Translations under genes and position numbers: made by a program
Assembly: GCA_910578365.1 (NCBI GenBank)
Contig: CAJTRC010000062.1
Location: 1-14,962 of the forward strand
Source: an uncultured Muribaculaceae bacterium
GTDB taxonomy: Bacteria; Bacteroidota; Bacteroidia; Bacteroidales; Muribaculaceae
Direction: 5' to 3'
DNA: 14,962 bases
Notes under the pieces: model-generated
Told to the model about the DNA's origin: nothing
Database searches by the model: none
Seen by the model: the letters and a program-made list of their open reading frames with translations, nothing else
Shown: positions 1 through 6,933 of the stretch, in pieces
How positions within the stretch are numbered: position 1 is the stretch's first letter
Layout of the letters: each line of letters starts with the position of its first letter

Positions 1-57
1 GTCAAACGGGCAGCTTGTCCTCTGGGATTAACAACACCAAACTGTACAAATAAATCA

Positions 58-77
58 GGCGACCTTGAAAGGCCGCC
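58..77. repeat. Small hairpin upstream of the transposase gene
   Basis: The arms GGCG-A-CCT and AGG-C-CGCC surround a TGAA loop (seven pairs, one A/C mismatch). Positions 1-152 are visibly more AT-rich than the gene that follows and I see no convincing gene there. The hairpin could be a weak terminator or part of the regulatory region before the early operon. Neither side has a convincing T-run, so the role is open. Confidence 0.3.
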
Positions 78-152
78 CAATACTCTATGTTGTCTTTTGC
101 TTGGTTGAAAATCATAAAGTTCTTATCCCGAACTCGCGTAAAATGGTTAAGC

Positions 153-1688
153 ATGAGGTTTAAAGAGTATGTGCGCGACGGGTATGTGTGCTTTATCTCC
201 GGCAGATTCCTGAACGGCAACGCCGGCAAGGTGCTGACCGATGAACAGGTGGGCTATCTGGCCACTCTGATAAGCAACCCCAACAACGTGCAGGACACCG
301 TTGTTGCGAAAGCCTACAACGCGAAAGCGCGGTTATTGGGCTGGAAAGAGATAACGGTGGCAGCCGTGGGCGTGTGGCGCGAGAAGCTGCAATTAGAGGC
401 GGCCGCCGGCCGTCTGGGCGTTACGAATTTCCGCAACCACAAGACAATGCAGGTGAAGCGGAGCCGCCCGACCGTACCGTTCCTGATGTGCTCGCTTGAC
501 GGCTGGACCGTGGAGCTGCTGTATCAGAAAACGAGGACGGACAAAAAGGGGCACAACGTAACGACCTACACAAACCGCCTTACAATCGTGGTGGTGCTTG
601 ACCCGTGTGTCGATTATCCTATGGGCTACGCGGTGGGCGACCATGAGTGTCCGGAGCTGATAAAAGCGGCATTAAGGAACGCCGCAGTGCACAGCCGGGA
701 GCTGACCGGGCAAATGCTGAGATACAACCAGGTGCAGAGCGACCGCTACGCGATAAGCTGCATGAAAGACCTGTATGCCGTATTGGGCGACAAGGTGATC
801 CCGGCACAGGCCCACAACGCCAAGGCCAAGCCGGTGGAGCCGTATTTCAACCACCTCAATACGACATACTGCCAGCTGTGCGCCAACTGGGGCGGCTACG
901 GCGTGACGACCAACCCGAAGCGGCAGCCGAACAGTGAGGCGTTGAACAGGCGCCGCCACAGTTTTCCGGACGAAGCTGGAGTCCGCGCCCAAATTGATGA
1001 AATGATGAGATTGGAGCGGAAACAGAAAATCGGCAAGCTCATGGAGAAGCTGGCGAACCTGAAACCCGAGCACACCCTGCCGATGAGCCGCGAAATGTAC
1101 CTGCTGAACTTCGGCGCCGAAACCGGCTTTAAGAACGTTTTGGAGGGCTGCGGCTTACGCCCCACCATTTTAGGCGTGAAGCGCGATTATGACTGCTTCG
1201 ACCTGACATTCAGGGATCACGCCTCAGAGCGTTGGACAGTGCGATATGACCCCGACGACCTGCACGATGTTTTGGCGGTGAGCGAGGACGGCACCCACCG
1301 CTATATGCTTGAGGAAAAGTATGTGCAGCCAATGGCACTTGCCGACCGCAAGCCCGGCGACGCAGAACAACTCCAGAGAGTACGCGACTATAACGTGGCA
1401 CTGGAAGCCGAAACAGGGCGCAGGCTCGCCCACCACTATGAGGGAGCAAAGCGCACGATCGAACGCACCCGAGAACTGCCGATCTACGGCACCCCGGCGC
1501 TGGGCGCGTGCCTGGAGGACAAGCTTATGCTGACAGACAGCCGGGGCCAGCACAAGGACAACAGGAGCCGCAAAAGACTGGCTGCCGCCGACATTGAGGC
1601 CTTAGAGGTCGAAACCGTGGAAATACCGGTTACACGCCAGGGCGATGCGGTGGAAGCATACCAAGTAAACGATTATTCAATTTTTTAA
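153..1688 (+). CDS. Mu-like phage transposase (DDE recombinase, MuA-type)
   Basis: Catalyses cutting and strand transfer of the phage ends during replicative transposition. The RNase H-fold core (rve type) is visible: an Asp in SLDGW (about codon 138 counted from an ATG at 87), an Asp in VQSDRY (219) and a Glu in KPVEPYF (251), which I read as the DDE triad. After it comes a basic helical stretch (about 285-325) and a small beta-rich region (about 355-420, containing RWTVRYDPDDL) that resembles the Mu-type transposase C-terminal barrel. The reading frame is open from an ATG at 87, but the first 22 codons from there are AT-rich and unlike the rest, so I prefer the ATG at 153 (511 aa); 87 remains possible. 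It is followed 13 bases later by the MuB-like gene, the usual MuA-MuB order. Family assignment is strong; the start is uncertain. Confidence 0.9.
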   Translation: MRFKEYVRDGYVCFISGRFLNGNAGKVLTDEQVGYLATLISNPNNVQDTVVAKAYNAKARLLGWKEITVAAVGVWREKLQLEAAAGRLGVTNFRNHKTMQVKRSRPTVPFLMCSLDGWTVELLYQKTRTDKKGHNVTTYTNRLTIVVVLDPCVDYPMGYAVGDHECPELIKAALRNAAVHSRELTGQMLRYNQVQSDRYAISCMKDLYAVLGDKVIPAQAHNAKAKPVEPYFNHLNTTYCQLCANWGGYGVTTNPKRQPNSEALNRRRHSFPDEAGVRAQIDEMMRLERKQKIGKLMEKLANLKPEHTLPMSREMYLLNFGAETGFKNVLEGCGLRPTILGVKRDYDCFDLTFRDHASERWTVRYDPDDLHDVLAVSEDGTHRYMLEEKYVQPMALADRKPGDAEQLQRVRDYNVALEAETGRRLAHHYEGAKRTIERTRELPIYGTPALGACLEDKLMLTDSRGQHKDNRSRKRLAAADIEALEVETVEIPVTRQGDAVEAYQVNDYSIF

Positions 1689-1701
1689 GACGTAAAAGGA
1701 C

Positions 1702-2556
1702 ATGACAACAGAACAGAAAAAACAGATCGCCGACCAGCTCCGCGCGTATGTGGAGCAAAAAGGGAGCGGCAACAAGGCGGCCAACAGCCTTAACGGCGTG
1801 AGCAGCGCGACAATCAGCAAGGTACTGACCGGAAAATGGGAGACAATCGCCGACGACATGTGGCGGAGCATAGCGGCCCAGACCGTGAGCGCCGAGGCCA
1901 AGGGGTGGCAGGTGGTGAAGACCCGGGCCTACGAGGTAATGACATTCACGCTTGCGAGCGTGCAGGGGGACAGCCTGACGGCGGCCGTTATCGGCGGGGC
2001 CGGGAGCGGCAAGACCGAGGCAATAAAGAACTATACCGCCGGAGGGCGCAATGTGTATCATTTGGTGTGCTCCGAGTATTGGAACCGGCGCACGTTCATG
2101 GCGAAAGTGTTGCAGAGCATGGGCGTGACGTACAGCGGCAACACCGTGGCCGACATGATGGAAACCATTGTCGACACGTTGAAGCGCAAAGAGTCGCCGC
2201 TGATAGTTCTGGACGAGGCCGACAAGCTAAGCGACCAGGTGCTTTACTTTTTCATAAGCCTGTACAACCAGCTCGAGGATCAGTGCGGCATCATGCTGAC
2301 GGCGACGAGCAACCTGAAAGCGCGGATCGAGCGCGGTCTGCGTCTGAACCGCAAGGGGTATGCGGAAATTTACAGCCGCATAGGGCGCAAATTCGTGGAA
2401 CTGCCTTTGCCAAACAGCGAGGACGTGGCGGCGGTGTGCGTGGCCAACGGAGTGAGCGACACCAAGGCAATAAACAGGGTGATCGACGAGGCCGACGGCG
2501 ACCTGCGGCGCGTGAAACGCAGCGTGTGGGCTAAGGTGAAAGGAGGTGCGCGATGA
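1702..2556 (+). CDS. MuB-like transposition activator ATPase (AAA+)
   Basis: Expected to bind target DNA as an ATP-dependent filament and deliver it to the transposase, as MuB does for MuA. The first ~60 residues are helical with an HTH-like stretch (NGVSSATISKVLTGKWETIA), matching the N-terminal DNA-binding domain of MuB. The ATPase core has Walker A GGAGSGKT (residues 98-105), Walker B PLIVLDEAD (166-174) and a sensor-like TATSN (about 200-204). The length (284 aa) is close to MuB (312 aa). It directly follows the transposase and its stop overlaps the next ATG (ATGA at 2553-2556), so it is co-transcribed with both neighbours. The alternative of a DnaC-type loader is less likely given the N-terminal HTH and the adjacent transposase. 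Confidence 0.9.
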   Translation: MTTEQKKQIADQLRAYVEQKGSGNKAANSLNGVSSATISKVLTGKWETIADDMWRSIAAQTVSAEAKGWQVVKTRAYEVMTFTLASVQGDSLTAAVIGGAGSGKTEAIKNYTAGGRNVYHLVCSEYWNRRTFMAKVLQSMGVTYSGNTVADMMETIVDTLKRKESPLIVLDEADKLSDQVLYFFISLYNQLEDQCGIMLTATSNLKARIERGLRLNRKGYAEIYSRIGRKFVELPLPNSEDVAAVCVANGVSDTKAINRVIDEADGDLRRVKRSVWAKVKGGAR

Positions 2557-2828
2557 GCGGCAAGATAACAGTAACATTCAAGGGCGGCAAACGTCGGGTG
2601 CTCAAATCGCCCGATACGCTGCCGATGATAGACGGACGGCGTGAGGCTTACTTCGTGTTTAACAATTTCCAGGTTTATATCGGGTACAGTGACGGAGAGA
2701 TAGACGAGGATGGCGACTTTTGCGTAAGGGCTGCCAATTCAGGTATAAAAGGCGTCGCCGGCATTAGCTTGCCTGCTGCCCGGCTTATGGGCTGGGCTTA
2801 TGTGAACCCCAAAAGAGCGAAGCGATGA
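2553..2828 (+). CDS. Small protein of unknown function, early phage operon
   Basis: A 91-residue protein I do not recognise. A strong ribosome binding site (AGGAGGT, inside the 3' end of the MuB-like gene) precedes the ATG, and the start overlaps the preceding stop (ATGA). It begins with a basic, beta-rich stretch (MSGKITVTFKGGKRRVL), has an acidic centre (DGEIDEDGDF) and ends in basic residues (NPKRAKR). There is no signal peptide or membrane segment. The tight translational coupling on both sides supports a real gene, probably an accessory factor of transposition or replication, but no function can be assigned. Confidence 0.7.
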   Translation: MSGKITVTFKGGKRRVLKSPDTLPMIDGRREAYFVFNNFQVYIGYSDGEIDEDGDFCVRAANSGIKGVAGISLPAARLMGWAYVNPKRAKR

Positions 2829-3052
2829 ATAATTTGGCAGTGTTCTGGATAATGGGCGACTGGATACCCACGCCGCTTGCTGAATGGCTGAAAAATATGC
2901 CAGTGACCGACATTGAAGTTGGTATGTGGACGTTTGGCGACTGCCTGGTGTCAATCAGTGGAAGCACAGACAAGGAAGTAATGGACAAACGAAAAGCATT
3001 TAACACAATGATAGAGGCCAAGGTCTACGGCCCCCAAGTCAGCAGAATGTAA
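2825..3052 (+). CDS. Small protein of unknown function, early phage operon
   Basis: A 75-residue protein whose ATG overlaps the previous stop (ATGA at 2825-2828) and which ends six bases before the next gene. It is aromatic-rich near the start (VFWIMGDWIPTPLAEWL) and has a mixed second half with a helical tail (KEVMDKRKAFNTMIEAK). There is no membrane segment or motif I recognise. The tight coupling with both neighbours is the main reason to call it. Base composition is somewhat more AT-rich than the flanking ATPase genes, as is common for accessory phage genes. Confidence 0.6.
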   Translation: MNNLAVFWIMGDWIPTPLAEWLKNMPVTDIEVGMWTFGDCLVSISGSTDKEVMDKRKAFNTMIEAKVYGPQVSRM

Positions 3053-3058
3053 TAGACT

Positions 3059-3706
3059 ATGAGCAGAGCGATAAGTAACAAAAACGTGCTTGCGGCGCAG
3101 TTTGAGACGGCGGAGTTCACCGGGCCATATCTGGCGAGCTTCGGCCGTCCGGAGCTGCGCGGGGCATGGATAATATGGGGCGGGAGCGGAAGCGGCAAGA
3201 CCACTTTTACGCTCATGCTCTGCAAGTATCTGGCGCGGTTTGGCCGCGTGGCGTATGACAGCCTCGAGCAGGGTCTGAGCCTGTCGCTTCAAAAGGCATG
3301 GGAGCGCGTGGGCATGGCCGAAGCGGGCAGCAATATAATACTGCTTGACAAAGAGAACCTCGCCGAGCTACGCGCCCGGCTGTCGAAGCGCAGAAGCCCG
3401 GACATAATCGTAATTGACAGCGTGCAGTATTTGAAAAAATTCTATACCCAGACATTCGGGGACCTTAAAGATGACTTTCCGGACAAACTTTTCATATTTA
3501 TAAGCCAGGCTGACAAGGCCGGCAAAGACCCCGCCGGAAGTGTGGCAAAACATATACGCTATGATGCTGACATAAAAATCAAGGTTGAGGGTTACAAAGC
3601 GTTTGTTACTACGCGCTACGAGGACCCGGATAAAGGCGAGGGCGGCGCTGACTTCATAATCTGGGAGCAGGGAGCCGCAGAGTATTGGGCTGAACAAATA
3701 AAATAA
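3059..3706 (+). CDS. RecA-like P-loop ATPase of the phage early region
   Basis: A 215-residue ATPase with Walker A GGSGSGKTT (residues 41-49) and Walker B PDIIVIDS (114-121). After these comes FIFISQADK (about 146-153), and the C-terminal part (HIRYDADIKIKVEGYKAFVT) is a run of beta strands as in RecA/DnaB-type cores. It is second in the block after the MuB-like ATPase, with a clearly different sequence, so it is not a duplicate. A role in DNA processing or strand handling during phage replication is likely, by analogy with RecA-like ATPases of other phages; the substrate is not visible. It starts six bases after the preceding stop and ends seven bases before the GemA-like gene. Confidence 0.75.
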   Translation: MSRAISNKNVLAAQFETAEFTGPYLASFGRPELRGAWIIWGGSGSGKTTFTLMLCKYLARFGRVAYDSLEQGLSLSLQKAWERVGMAEAGSNIILLDKENLAELRARLSKRRSPDIIVIDSVQYLKKFYTQTFGDLKDDFPDKLFIFISQADKAGKDPAGSVAKHIRYDADIKIKVEGYKAFVTTRYEDPDKGEGGADFIIWEQGAAEYWAEQIK

Positions 3707-3713
3707 AACAACC

Positions 3714-4232
3714 ATGGCAAAAAAAGAAAATAGGACAATGGACGAAATCCACCGCGGCCTCGTGAAAAAGTTTCACACCCTTTGCACGGTGCTGGGGCTT
3801 GATGATGAAGCGAAGCGCGCAATCCTGGCAAGCTGGGGTGTCGAGAGCAGCCGCGACCTGACCCAGCACCAGCTCATAGACATCTGTGCGAAGCTGAGCG
3901 AGCAGGTGGATGAAAAGCAGGGCACGGCCAGGCTTGACAAGCTTCGCAAGCAGGTGATCGCGGCAATAGGCGGCTGGCTTCGGGAAACCAAGCAGCAGAG
4001 CAATATTTCGATAATAAAAGGCATTGCGATGCGCGCCAGCGGTTATAATGACTTCAACAAGATACCGAGGGAGCGGCTGCGCAACCTCATAGCGACATTT
4101 AACAACAAAGTCAAGGACGCCCGCGCGGTTGATGCACTGACCGACGCACTGCTTATGCAGCATTACAGTGCCGGGGGCGAGATTCTTTGCCAAGGCAAAG
4201 CGCCAAGGCGATTTGACCCGACACTAAATTAA
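3714..4232 (+). CDS. GemA/Gp16-like regulatory protein (DUF1018 family)
   Basis: A 172-residue soluble helical protein. The N-terminal part (KKFHTLCTVLGLDDEAKRAI, then ASWGVESSRDLTQHQLIDI) has the layout of the Mu gp16/GemA family: a helix, the LGLDDE turn, then a stretch ending in a Thr/Gln helix that selects rows in a regular array. A second helical domain follows (RLDKLRKQVIAAIGGWLRET, then a segment with RLRNLIATFNNKV). In Mu, GemA modulates host gene expression and DNA supercoiling early in infection. Its place just after the replication ATPases agrees with that. The family call is from pattern memory and moderately sure; the molecular role in this phage is inference. Confidence 0.7.
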   Translation: MAKKENRTMDEIHRGLVKKFHTLCTVLGLDDEAKRAILASWGVESSRDLTQHQLIDICAKLSEQVDEKQGTARLDKLRKQVIAAIGGWLRETKQQSNISIIKGIAMRASGYNDFNKIPRERLRNLIATFNNKVKDARAVDALTDALLMQHYSAGGEILCQGKAPRRFDPTLN

Positions 4233-4239
4233 CGAATCA

Positions 4240-4518
4240 ATGAAAAAGAAAATTTTCAAATTCCTAAACGGGGTAGCATATCCAAGATATGACGGCTACC
4301 GTGTAAGGGTTGGCCGAAAATGGGAAATATCAGACAGCATAGATCTTGAAAACCATTGGCAGTTAGTAAAGAGCTGCCAGGTTCATGACTATTGGTTCCC
4401 ATTAGTCCAATTTGATAAAGAAACTCACGATTTAATTTTAGTAGGTGAAAAGGTTGGAAATGAAAGCCATTTGCGGCAATTCATACCAACCGGAAACATA
4501 TTCATAACAAGGACATGA
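4240..4518 (+). CDS. Small AT-rich gene of unknown function
   Basis: A 92-residue protein starting seven bases after the GemA-like stop. It is basic at the start (MKKKIFKFLNG), aromatic-rich in the middle (ENHWQLVKSCQVHDYWFPLV), with no membrane helix or known motif. Its codons are clearly more AT-rich than those of the genes on both sides, which suggests a recent separate origin. Its stop overlaps the next start (ATGA at 4515-4518), which supports translation. No function can be named. Confidence 0.6.
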   Translation: MKKKIFKFLNGVAYPRYDGYRVRVGRKWEISDSIDLENHWQLVKSCQVHDYWFPLVQFDKETHDLILVGEKVGNESHLRQFIPTGNIFITRT

Positions 4519-4796
4519 GCAAGGATCTGGAACGAATTAAAGCCTATGTGCTGGAGCAGACGGAGAGCATGAGCGACAACGCGCGTGTGGAACTGCTGGA
4601 CGCCTTGGCATGGTGGGCGAGTGATGAGGCGGGGTCGCTCAACTTTGACTCTGCAGACGCGGAGCTATTCGATGAACAACGCTGTGCCGGTGTAAAAGGA
4701 CAGAACACCCAAGCAGTTAAACACAATTTCTCTGCTAATTGCAGAGCGATTGAAAATCGATTAAATAACCACTTAAACACCGTTAAAAATGAGTGA
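4515..4796 (+). CDS. Small acidic protein of unknown function
   Basis: A 93-residue protein that overlaps the preceding stop (ATGA) and whose own end overlaps the start of the DUF3164 gene by eight bases. The N-terminal half is helical and acidic (DLERIKAYVLEQTESMSDNA). The C-terminal half is polar and Asn-rich (AIENRLNNHLNTVKNE) and more AT-rich. It has no Cys pairs, membrane segments or recognisable motif. The positional coupling supports a real early gene. Confidence 0.6.
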   Translation: MSKDLERIKAYVLEQTESMSDNARVELLDALAWWASDEAGSLNFDSADAELFDEQRCAGVKGQNTQAVKHNFSANCRAIENRLNNHLNTVKNE

Positions 4797-5523
4797 ACAG
4801 GTAACAATCAGCGCCGAGGAGTTCAAGGCATTCCAGGCGTTTCAGGCCGAAAAGGCCAAACAGAAAGCAGCAGAGGCCCGCAAGGCACAGCGGGCAAGTT
4901 ATCAGCAGATGGTAGACGATGAGCTTGCCGCCGCAGTGCCGGAGCTTCGCGCCCTGAGCGAACAGATTAAGACAGTCAAGGACGCCACATTCGGCAACTT
5001 CGCCGCTGTGCTTGACATGAAAGCCGAGGTTGTGGGCTTCAAAGAGGACGGACAGTTCAGCCACACATTTACGAACAGCGAAAGCACATTGCGCCTGACG
5101 CTGGGTGTTAATACTGTAGACGGCTGGACAGACATGGCCGAGGCCGGCATAGCAATGGTTCGCCGCTATCTGGAGAGCCTGGCGACAGATGAAAAGAGCA
5201 AGACGCTTGTCAACACCGTGCTGCGACTGTTGAGCAAGGACCGCCAGGGGAACCTCAACGCCAGTAAGGTGCTCCAGCTCCAGAAGATGGCCGACGAGAG
5301 CCGGGACGAACAGTTTATCGAAGCTGTTAAGATAATCCGCGAGAGCTACCAGCCTACAGAAACACGCCGTTATATCCGCGCGCAGTACCGCGACACAACG
5401 ACCGGTAACGCCTGGCGCAACATACCGCTGAGCATAACCGACGTGGACCTGTTGCCGGAAAATGAAACAGCCTCGGAGCCTGATGCAGAAGCAGAGGGAA
5501 CCGAGGCGGAAGCGGCCGAATAA
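4789..5523 (+). CDS. DUF3164 family phage protein
   Basis: A 244-residue protein. The start has a charged coiled-coil stretch (about 10-45). The centre and C-terminal part carry the family pattern I recognise for DUF3164: a segment on response to a deletion/scaffold (NTVLRLLSKDRQGNLNASKV), a helix with ADESRDEQFIEAVKIIRES, then a strand motif RRYIRAQYRD and NAWRNIPLSI. This family is a standard member of the early region of Mu-like phages; its biochemical role is not established. The last 30 residues are an acidic low-complexity tail (Glu/Ala-rich). After it a 94-base gap holds a minus-strand promoter and palindromes, so it may be the end of one transcription unit. Confidence 0.8.
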   Translation: MSEQVTISAEEFKAFQAFQAEKAKQKAAEARKAQRASYQQMVDDELAAAVPELRALSEQIKTVKDATFGNFAAVLDMKAEVVGFKEDGQFSHTFTNSESTLRLTLGVNTVDGWTDMAEAGIAMVRRYLESLATDEKSKTLVNTVLRLLSKDRQGNLNASKVLQLQKMADESRDEQFIEAVKIIRESYQPTETRRYIRAQYRDTTTGNAWRNIPLSITDVDLLPENETASEPDAEAEGTEAEAAE

Positions 5524-5588
5524 AAAAAAGACCGCGCCAACGAGCCACCGGAGTAACTGACGTCAGCGCTGAGCCTGATGTAAAAGGA
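5520..5588 (-). ncRNA. Candidate small antisense-strand RNA in the early block
   Basis: Start is predicted a few bases after the minus-strand promoter (see the promoter at 5594-5625). Reading leftwards, the transcript would cross two overlapping palindromes (5557-5572) and end in CGTTGGCGCGGTC followed by eight U (5522-5529). The U-run looks like a terminator, but I find no good local stem; the partner of the 13-base arm lies upstream of the predicted start (5646-5658). Its end would overlap the 3' end of the DUF3164 gene in antisense. This is a prediction from promoter and end signals only. Confidence 0.35.
5557..5572. promoter_or_regulatory. Overlapping palindromes, possible operator
   Basis: CTGACGTCAG (5557-5566) and TCAGCGCTGA (5563-5572) are each perfect 10-bp palindromes sharing four bases. 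They lie just downstream of the minus-strand promoter, in the gap between two early genes, where a repressor would block transcription. A related half site, CCTGA, follows at 5574-5578. No regulator is identified. Confidence 0.35.
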
Positions 5589-5593
5589 CAGTG

Positions 5594-5625
5594 CAAAGTT
5601 AGTAAAAATAGTCGAGAATGGCAAA
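5594..5625 (-). promoter_or_regulatory. Bacteroidota-type promoter on the minus strand
   Basis: On the minus strand, TTTG (plus 5622-5625), 20 bases, then TAACTTTG (plus 5594-5601). This matches the -33 TTTG and -7 TAnnTTTG pattern of the Bacteroidota housekeeping sigma factor. It overlaps the start codon of the plus-strand gene at 5618, so transcription here could interfere with that gene or yield an RNA antisense to the end of the early operon. Confidence 0.6.
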
Positions 5626-5851
5626 TAAAAAGCGGCATAAAAGCACGTTGGCGCGGTCAGAAAAAGTCAAAGCCCTTACGGCCCTGCATTACGAGGCGGG
5701 CAATCAGGCCAAATGCTACAAAGCAGTGTGGCGCCGCTGGATAGAGCCGGAGTTCGGCATTTGTTACCGCACCTATCTGAACATGCTGGGACTTGACCCT
5801 GACACTGAGCGGTCACCCGACAAGACCCCGTCGTTATTTGACGACTTATAG
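5618..5851 (+). CDS. Small basic protein, possible HTH
   Basis: A 77-residue protein with a Lys/Arg-rich start (ANKKRHKSTLARSEKVK) and a helical core with many aromatic residues (CYKAVWRRWIEPEFGICYRT). It recalls short helical proteins common in Bacteroidales mobile DNA, often with HTH-like layout, but I cannot name the family with certainty. It is separated from the early operon by 94 bases, and no plus-strand promoter is evident in that gap. It is the last plus-strand gene before the two-way terminator. DNA binding is plausible from its charge; that is inference. Confidence 0.6.
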   Translation: MANKKRHKSTLARSEKVKALTALHYEAGNQAKCYKAVWRRWIEPEFGICYRTYLNMLGLDPDTERSPDKTPSLFDDL

Positions 5852-5885
5852 TAGCCGAGTTAAAGGTTGACAACCTGTAAAAACA

Positions 5886-5914
5886 CCCCCGACGGCCATG
5901 GAAGCCGCCGGGGG
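5886..5914. terminator. Strong hairpin between convergent operons
   Basis: CCCCCG-A-CGGC pairs with GCCG-C-CGGGGG around a seven-base loop (ten pairs, one mismatch). On the minus strand it is followed by TGTTTTTAC; on the plus strand by GTTGTTGTATT. It sits exactly between the last plus-strand early gene (stop at 5851) and the last minus-strand gene (stop at 5925), as expected for a terminator serving both. Confidence 0.75.
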
Positions 5915-5924
5915 CGTTGTTGTA

Positions 5925-6410
5925 TTAGTCGCGATTGGAAAGCGCGGCAGAGAGGCCGGAAACAGCTCTGACGGGGCGCATGGCTGTTATGTCCTGCACA
6001 CCGCAGACATAACGCTCCACATTTTCGACAATTTCGGCATGATCATGATTGGTTGCCGAGGTCGTAAGCATGAAGCCGGAGAAATTGTCGCCGCGCAATC
6101 CCTGCATGGCATTGTTAATGCCATCGAGCAGGTCAAACACGGCCAGGGCATCATCTATGCGTGGGTCCTTGTGGCCGTGAGTGGCAACGGAACGGGTTAC
6201 AATATGGAGGCGCACAGCCAGCGCGCCCCGGCGGCCCCCCATGTTCTGCTGCTTCCACTCCACAGCTTCAAACTCAATAAAGACGGCGGCAAAGGGGAAA
6301 GCCGCCCCGCCGTTGAGCGCCTGGACCTGGTTGTTCCAGAGGTCAACAAAGGCTACGCCTGGAACGGTGGCCACAGCTTCGGCAATAGCCTTGAAAATTT
6401 GTTTTCTCAT
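5925..6410 (-). CDS. Phage tail terminator / neck protein (Mu gp37-like)
   Basis: A 161-residue soluble protein of mixed alpha/beta pattern, with no membrane segment. The segment FPFAAVFIEFEAVEW, then a strand RLHIVTRSV, a helix AVFDLLDGINNAMQGL and a late DHAEIVENVERYVCGV resemble tail terminator proteins, which cap the tail tube and set its length. It overlaps the end of the gpG-like gene by four bases (ATGA), and in Mu-like phages these two kinds of genes are neighbours. It is the last gene of the minus-strand block and is followed by the shared terminator. The fit is to fold pattern and order, not to a conserved motif, so confidence is moderate. Confidence 0.55.
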   Translation of the reverse strand: MRKQIFKAIAEAVATVPGVAFVDLWNNQVQALNGGAAFPFAAVFIEFEAVEWKQQNMGGRRGALAVRLHIVTRSVATHGHKDPRIDDALAVFDLLDGINNAMQGLRGDNFSGFMLTTSATNHDHAEIVENVERYVCGVQDITAMRPVRAVSGLSAALSNRD

Positions 6411-6892
6411 TGTCGCAAAAAGTCAGTTAATTGGGTGTTGAACTGTTTTAGGTTACGGTCGATTGCTTCCCGGATGATGCGCTGTGTGTCGGGGCCGTCG
6501 CCGATGAACTGGCGTTGGGGCATTGTTATGACCTTGCCTGTTTTCATAAGAGCCATGCTTTTCCATGCTTCGTCTTTGGTTTGCTTGTACTTATACCAAA
6601 AGTAGCGTTTCATTTTGGCCGTAACGATGATTTTGCCGCCCTCATTGTGTAGTGTGGTGTAAGGCAGGGAGGACGAGAAGCGCACGCCATTGCCGGACAC
6701 TACGCCCCTGGCAGAACGGCGCATTGCACTTGAAACGACAAGCAGGGATCCGCGGCGGTAGTCATGGGCGCGAGGCTTCCACTTGTCGGAGAAAAAGCCC
6801 TTACGTTCAAAGTTGCGGTCGAACTCTTCGGAGAGGTCCACGCGCATGTCGTCGAGGATGTCGGCTTTTAGTTTGTTGGCGTCTAATGTCAT
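6407..6892 (-). CDS. Phage virion morphogenesis protein (Mu gpG-like, Phage_tail_S family)
   Basis: About 161 residues from the preferred ATG at 6892; an ATG at 6925 would add 11 residues. The family pattern is clear: an early helical part, then SDKWKPR, LLVVSSAMRRSARG, a strand RFSSSLPYTTLHNEGGK, and the C-terminal MPQRQFIG that is typical of the family. In Mu and P2, relatives act at the head-tail joint and tail completion. The start region coincides with a plus-strand promoter for the divergent gene at 6934. Its own message presumably read through from the damaged MuF gene upstream, since I see no minus-strand promoter right before it. Confidence 0.85.
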   Translation of the reverse strand: MTLDANKLKADILDDMRVDLSEEFDRNFERKGFFSDKWKPRAHDYRRGSLLVVSSAMRRSARGVVSGNGVRFSSSLPYTTLHNEGGKIIVTAKMKRYFWYKYKQTKDEAWKSMALMKTGKVITMPQRQFIGDGPDTQRIIREAIDRNLKQFNTQLTDFLRQ

Positions 6893-6902
6893 TTGAAATT
6901 TG

Positions 6903-6910
6903 TAAATTTG
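6903..6910 (+). promoter_or_regulatory. Candidate -7 box for the membrane-protein gene
   Basis: TAAATTTG matches the Bacteroidota TAnnTTTG -7 box and lies 24 bases before the ATG at 6934. No well-spaced TTTG is present (TTG at 6876-6878 is 24 bases away, slightly long), so the promoter is only half supported. If real it would let the gene be expressed independently of the opposing structural genes. Confidence 0.4.
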
Positions 6911-6933
6911 CAGGCGTTTAACCAAGAAACAAA

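Larger units (their letters stand above)
5530..5658. repeat. 13-bp perfect inverted repeat framing a minus-strand promoter
   Basis: GACCGCGCCAACG at 5530-5542 is the exact reverse complement of CGTTGGCGCGGTC at 5646-5658. Flanking bases do not pair, so the match is exactly 13. The right arm lies in codons 10-14 of the small gene at 5618. In RNA from the minus strand, the pair would close a long loop and be followed by eight U, which resembles a terminator with an oversized loop. In DNA it could be a site pair for a binding protein. Confidence 0.6.

Noticed and set aside
2..229. Minus-strand frame of 75 aa at the window start
   Set aside because: It overlaps the N-terminus of the transposase gene and changes character along its length; no start signal or family pattern is visible.
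3654..4193. Long minus-strand frame opposite the GemA-like gene
   Set aside because: Shadow of the plus-strand gene: poor codon pattern, no ribosome binding site, and it crosses a gene boundary.
5898..6605. Plus-strand frame of 235 aa opposite the tail terminator and gpG-like genes
   Set aside because: It begins inside the two-way terminator and spans the junction of two well-supported minus-strand genes.
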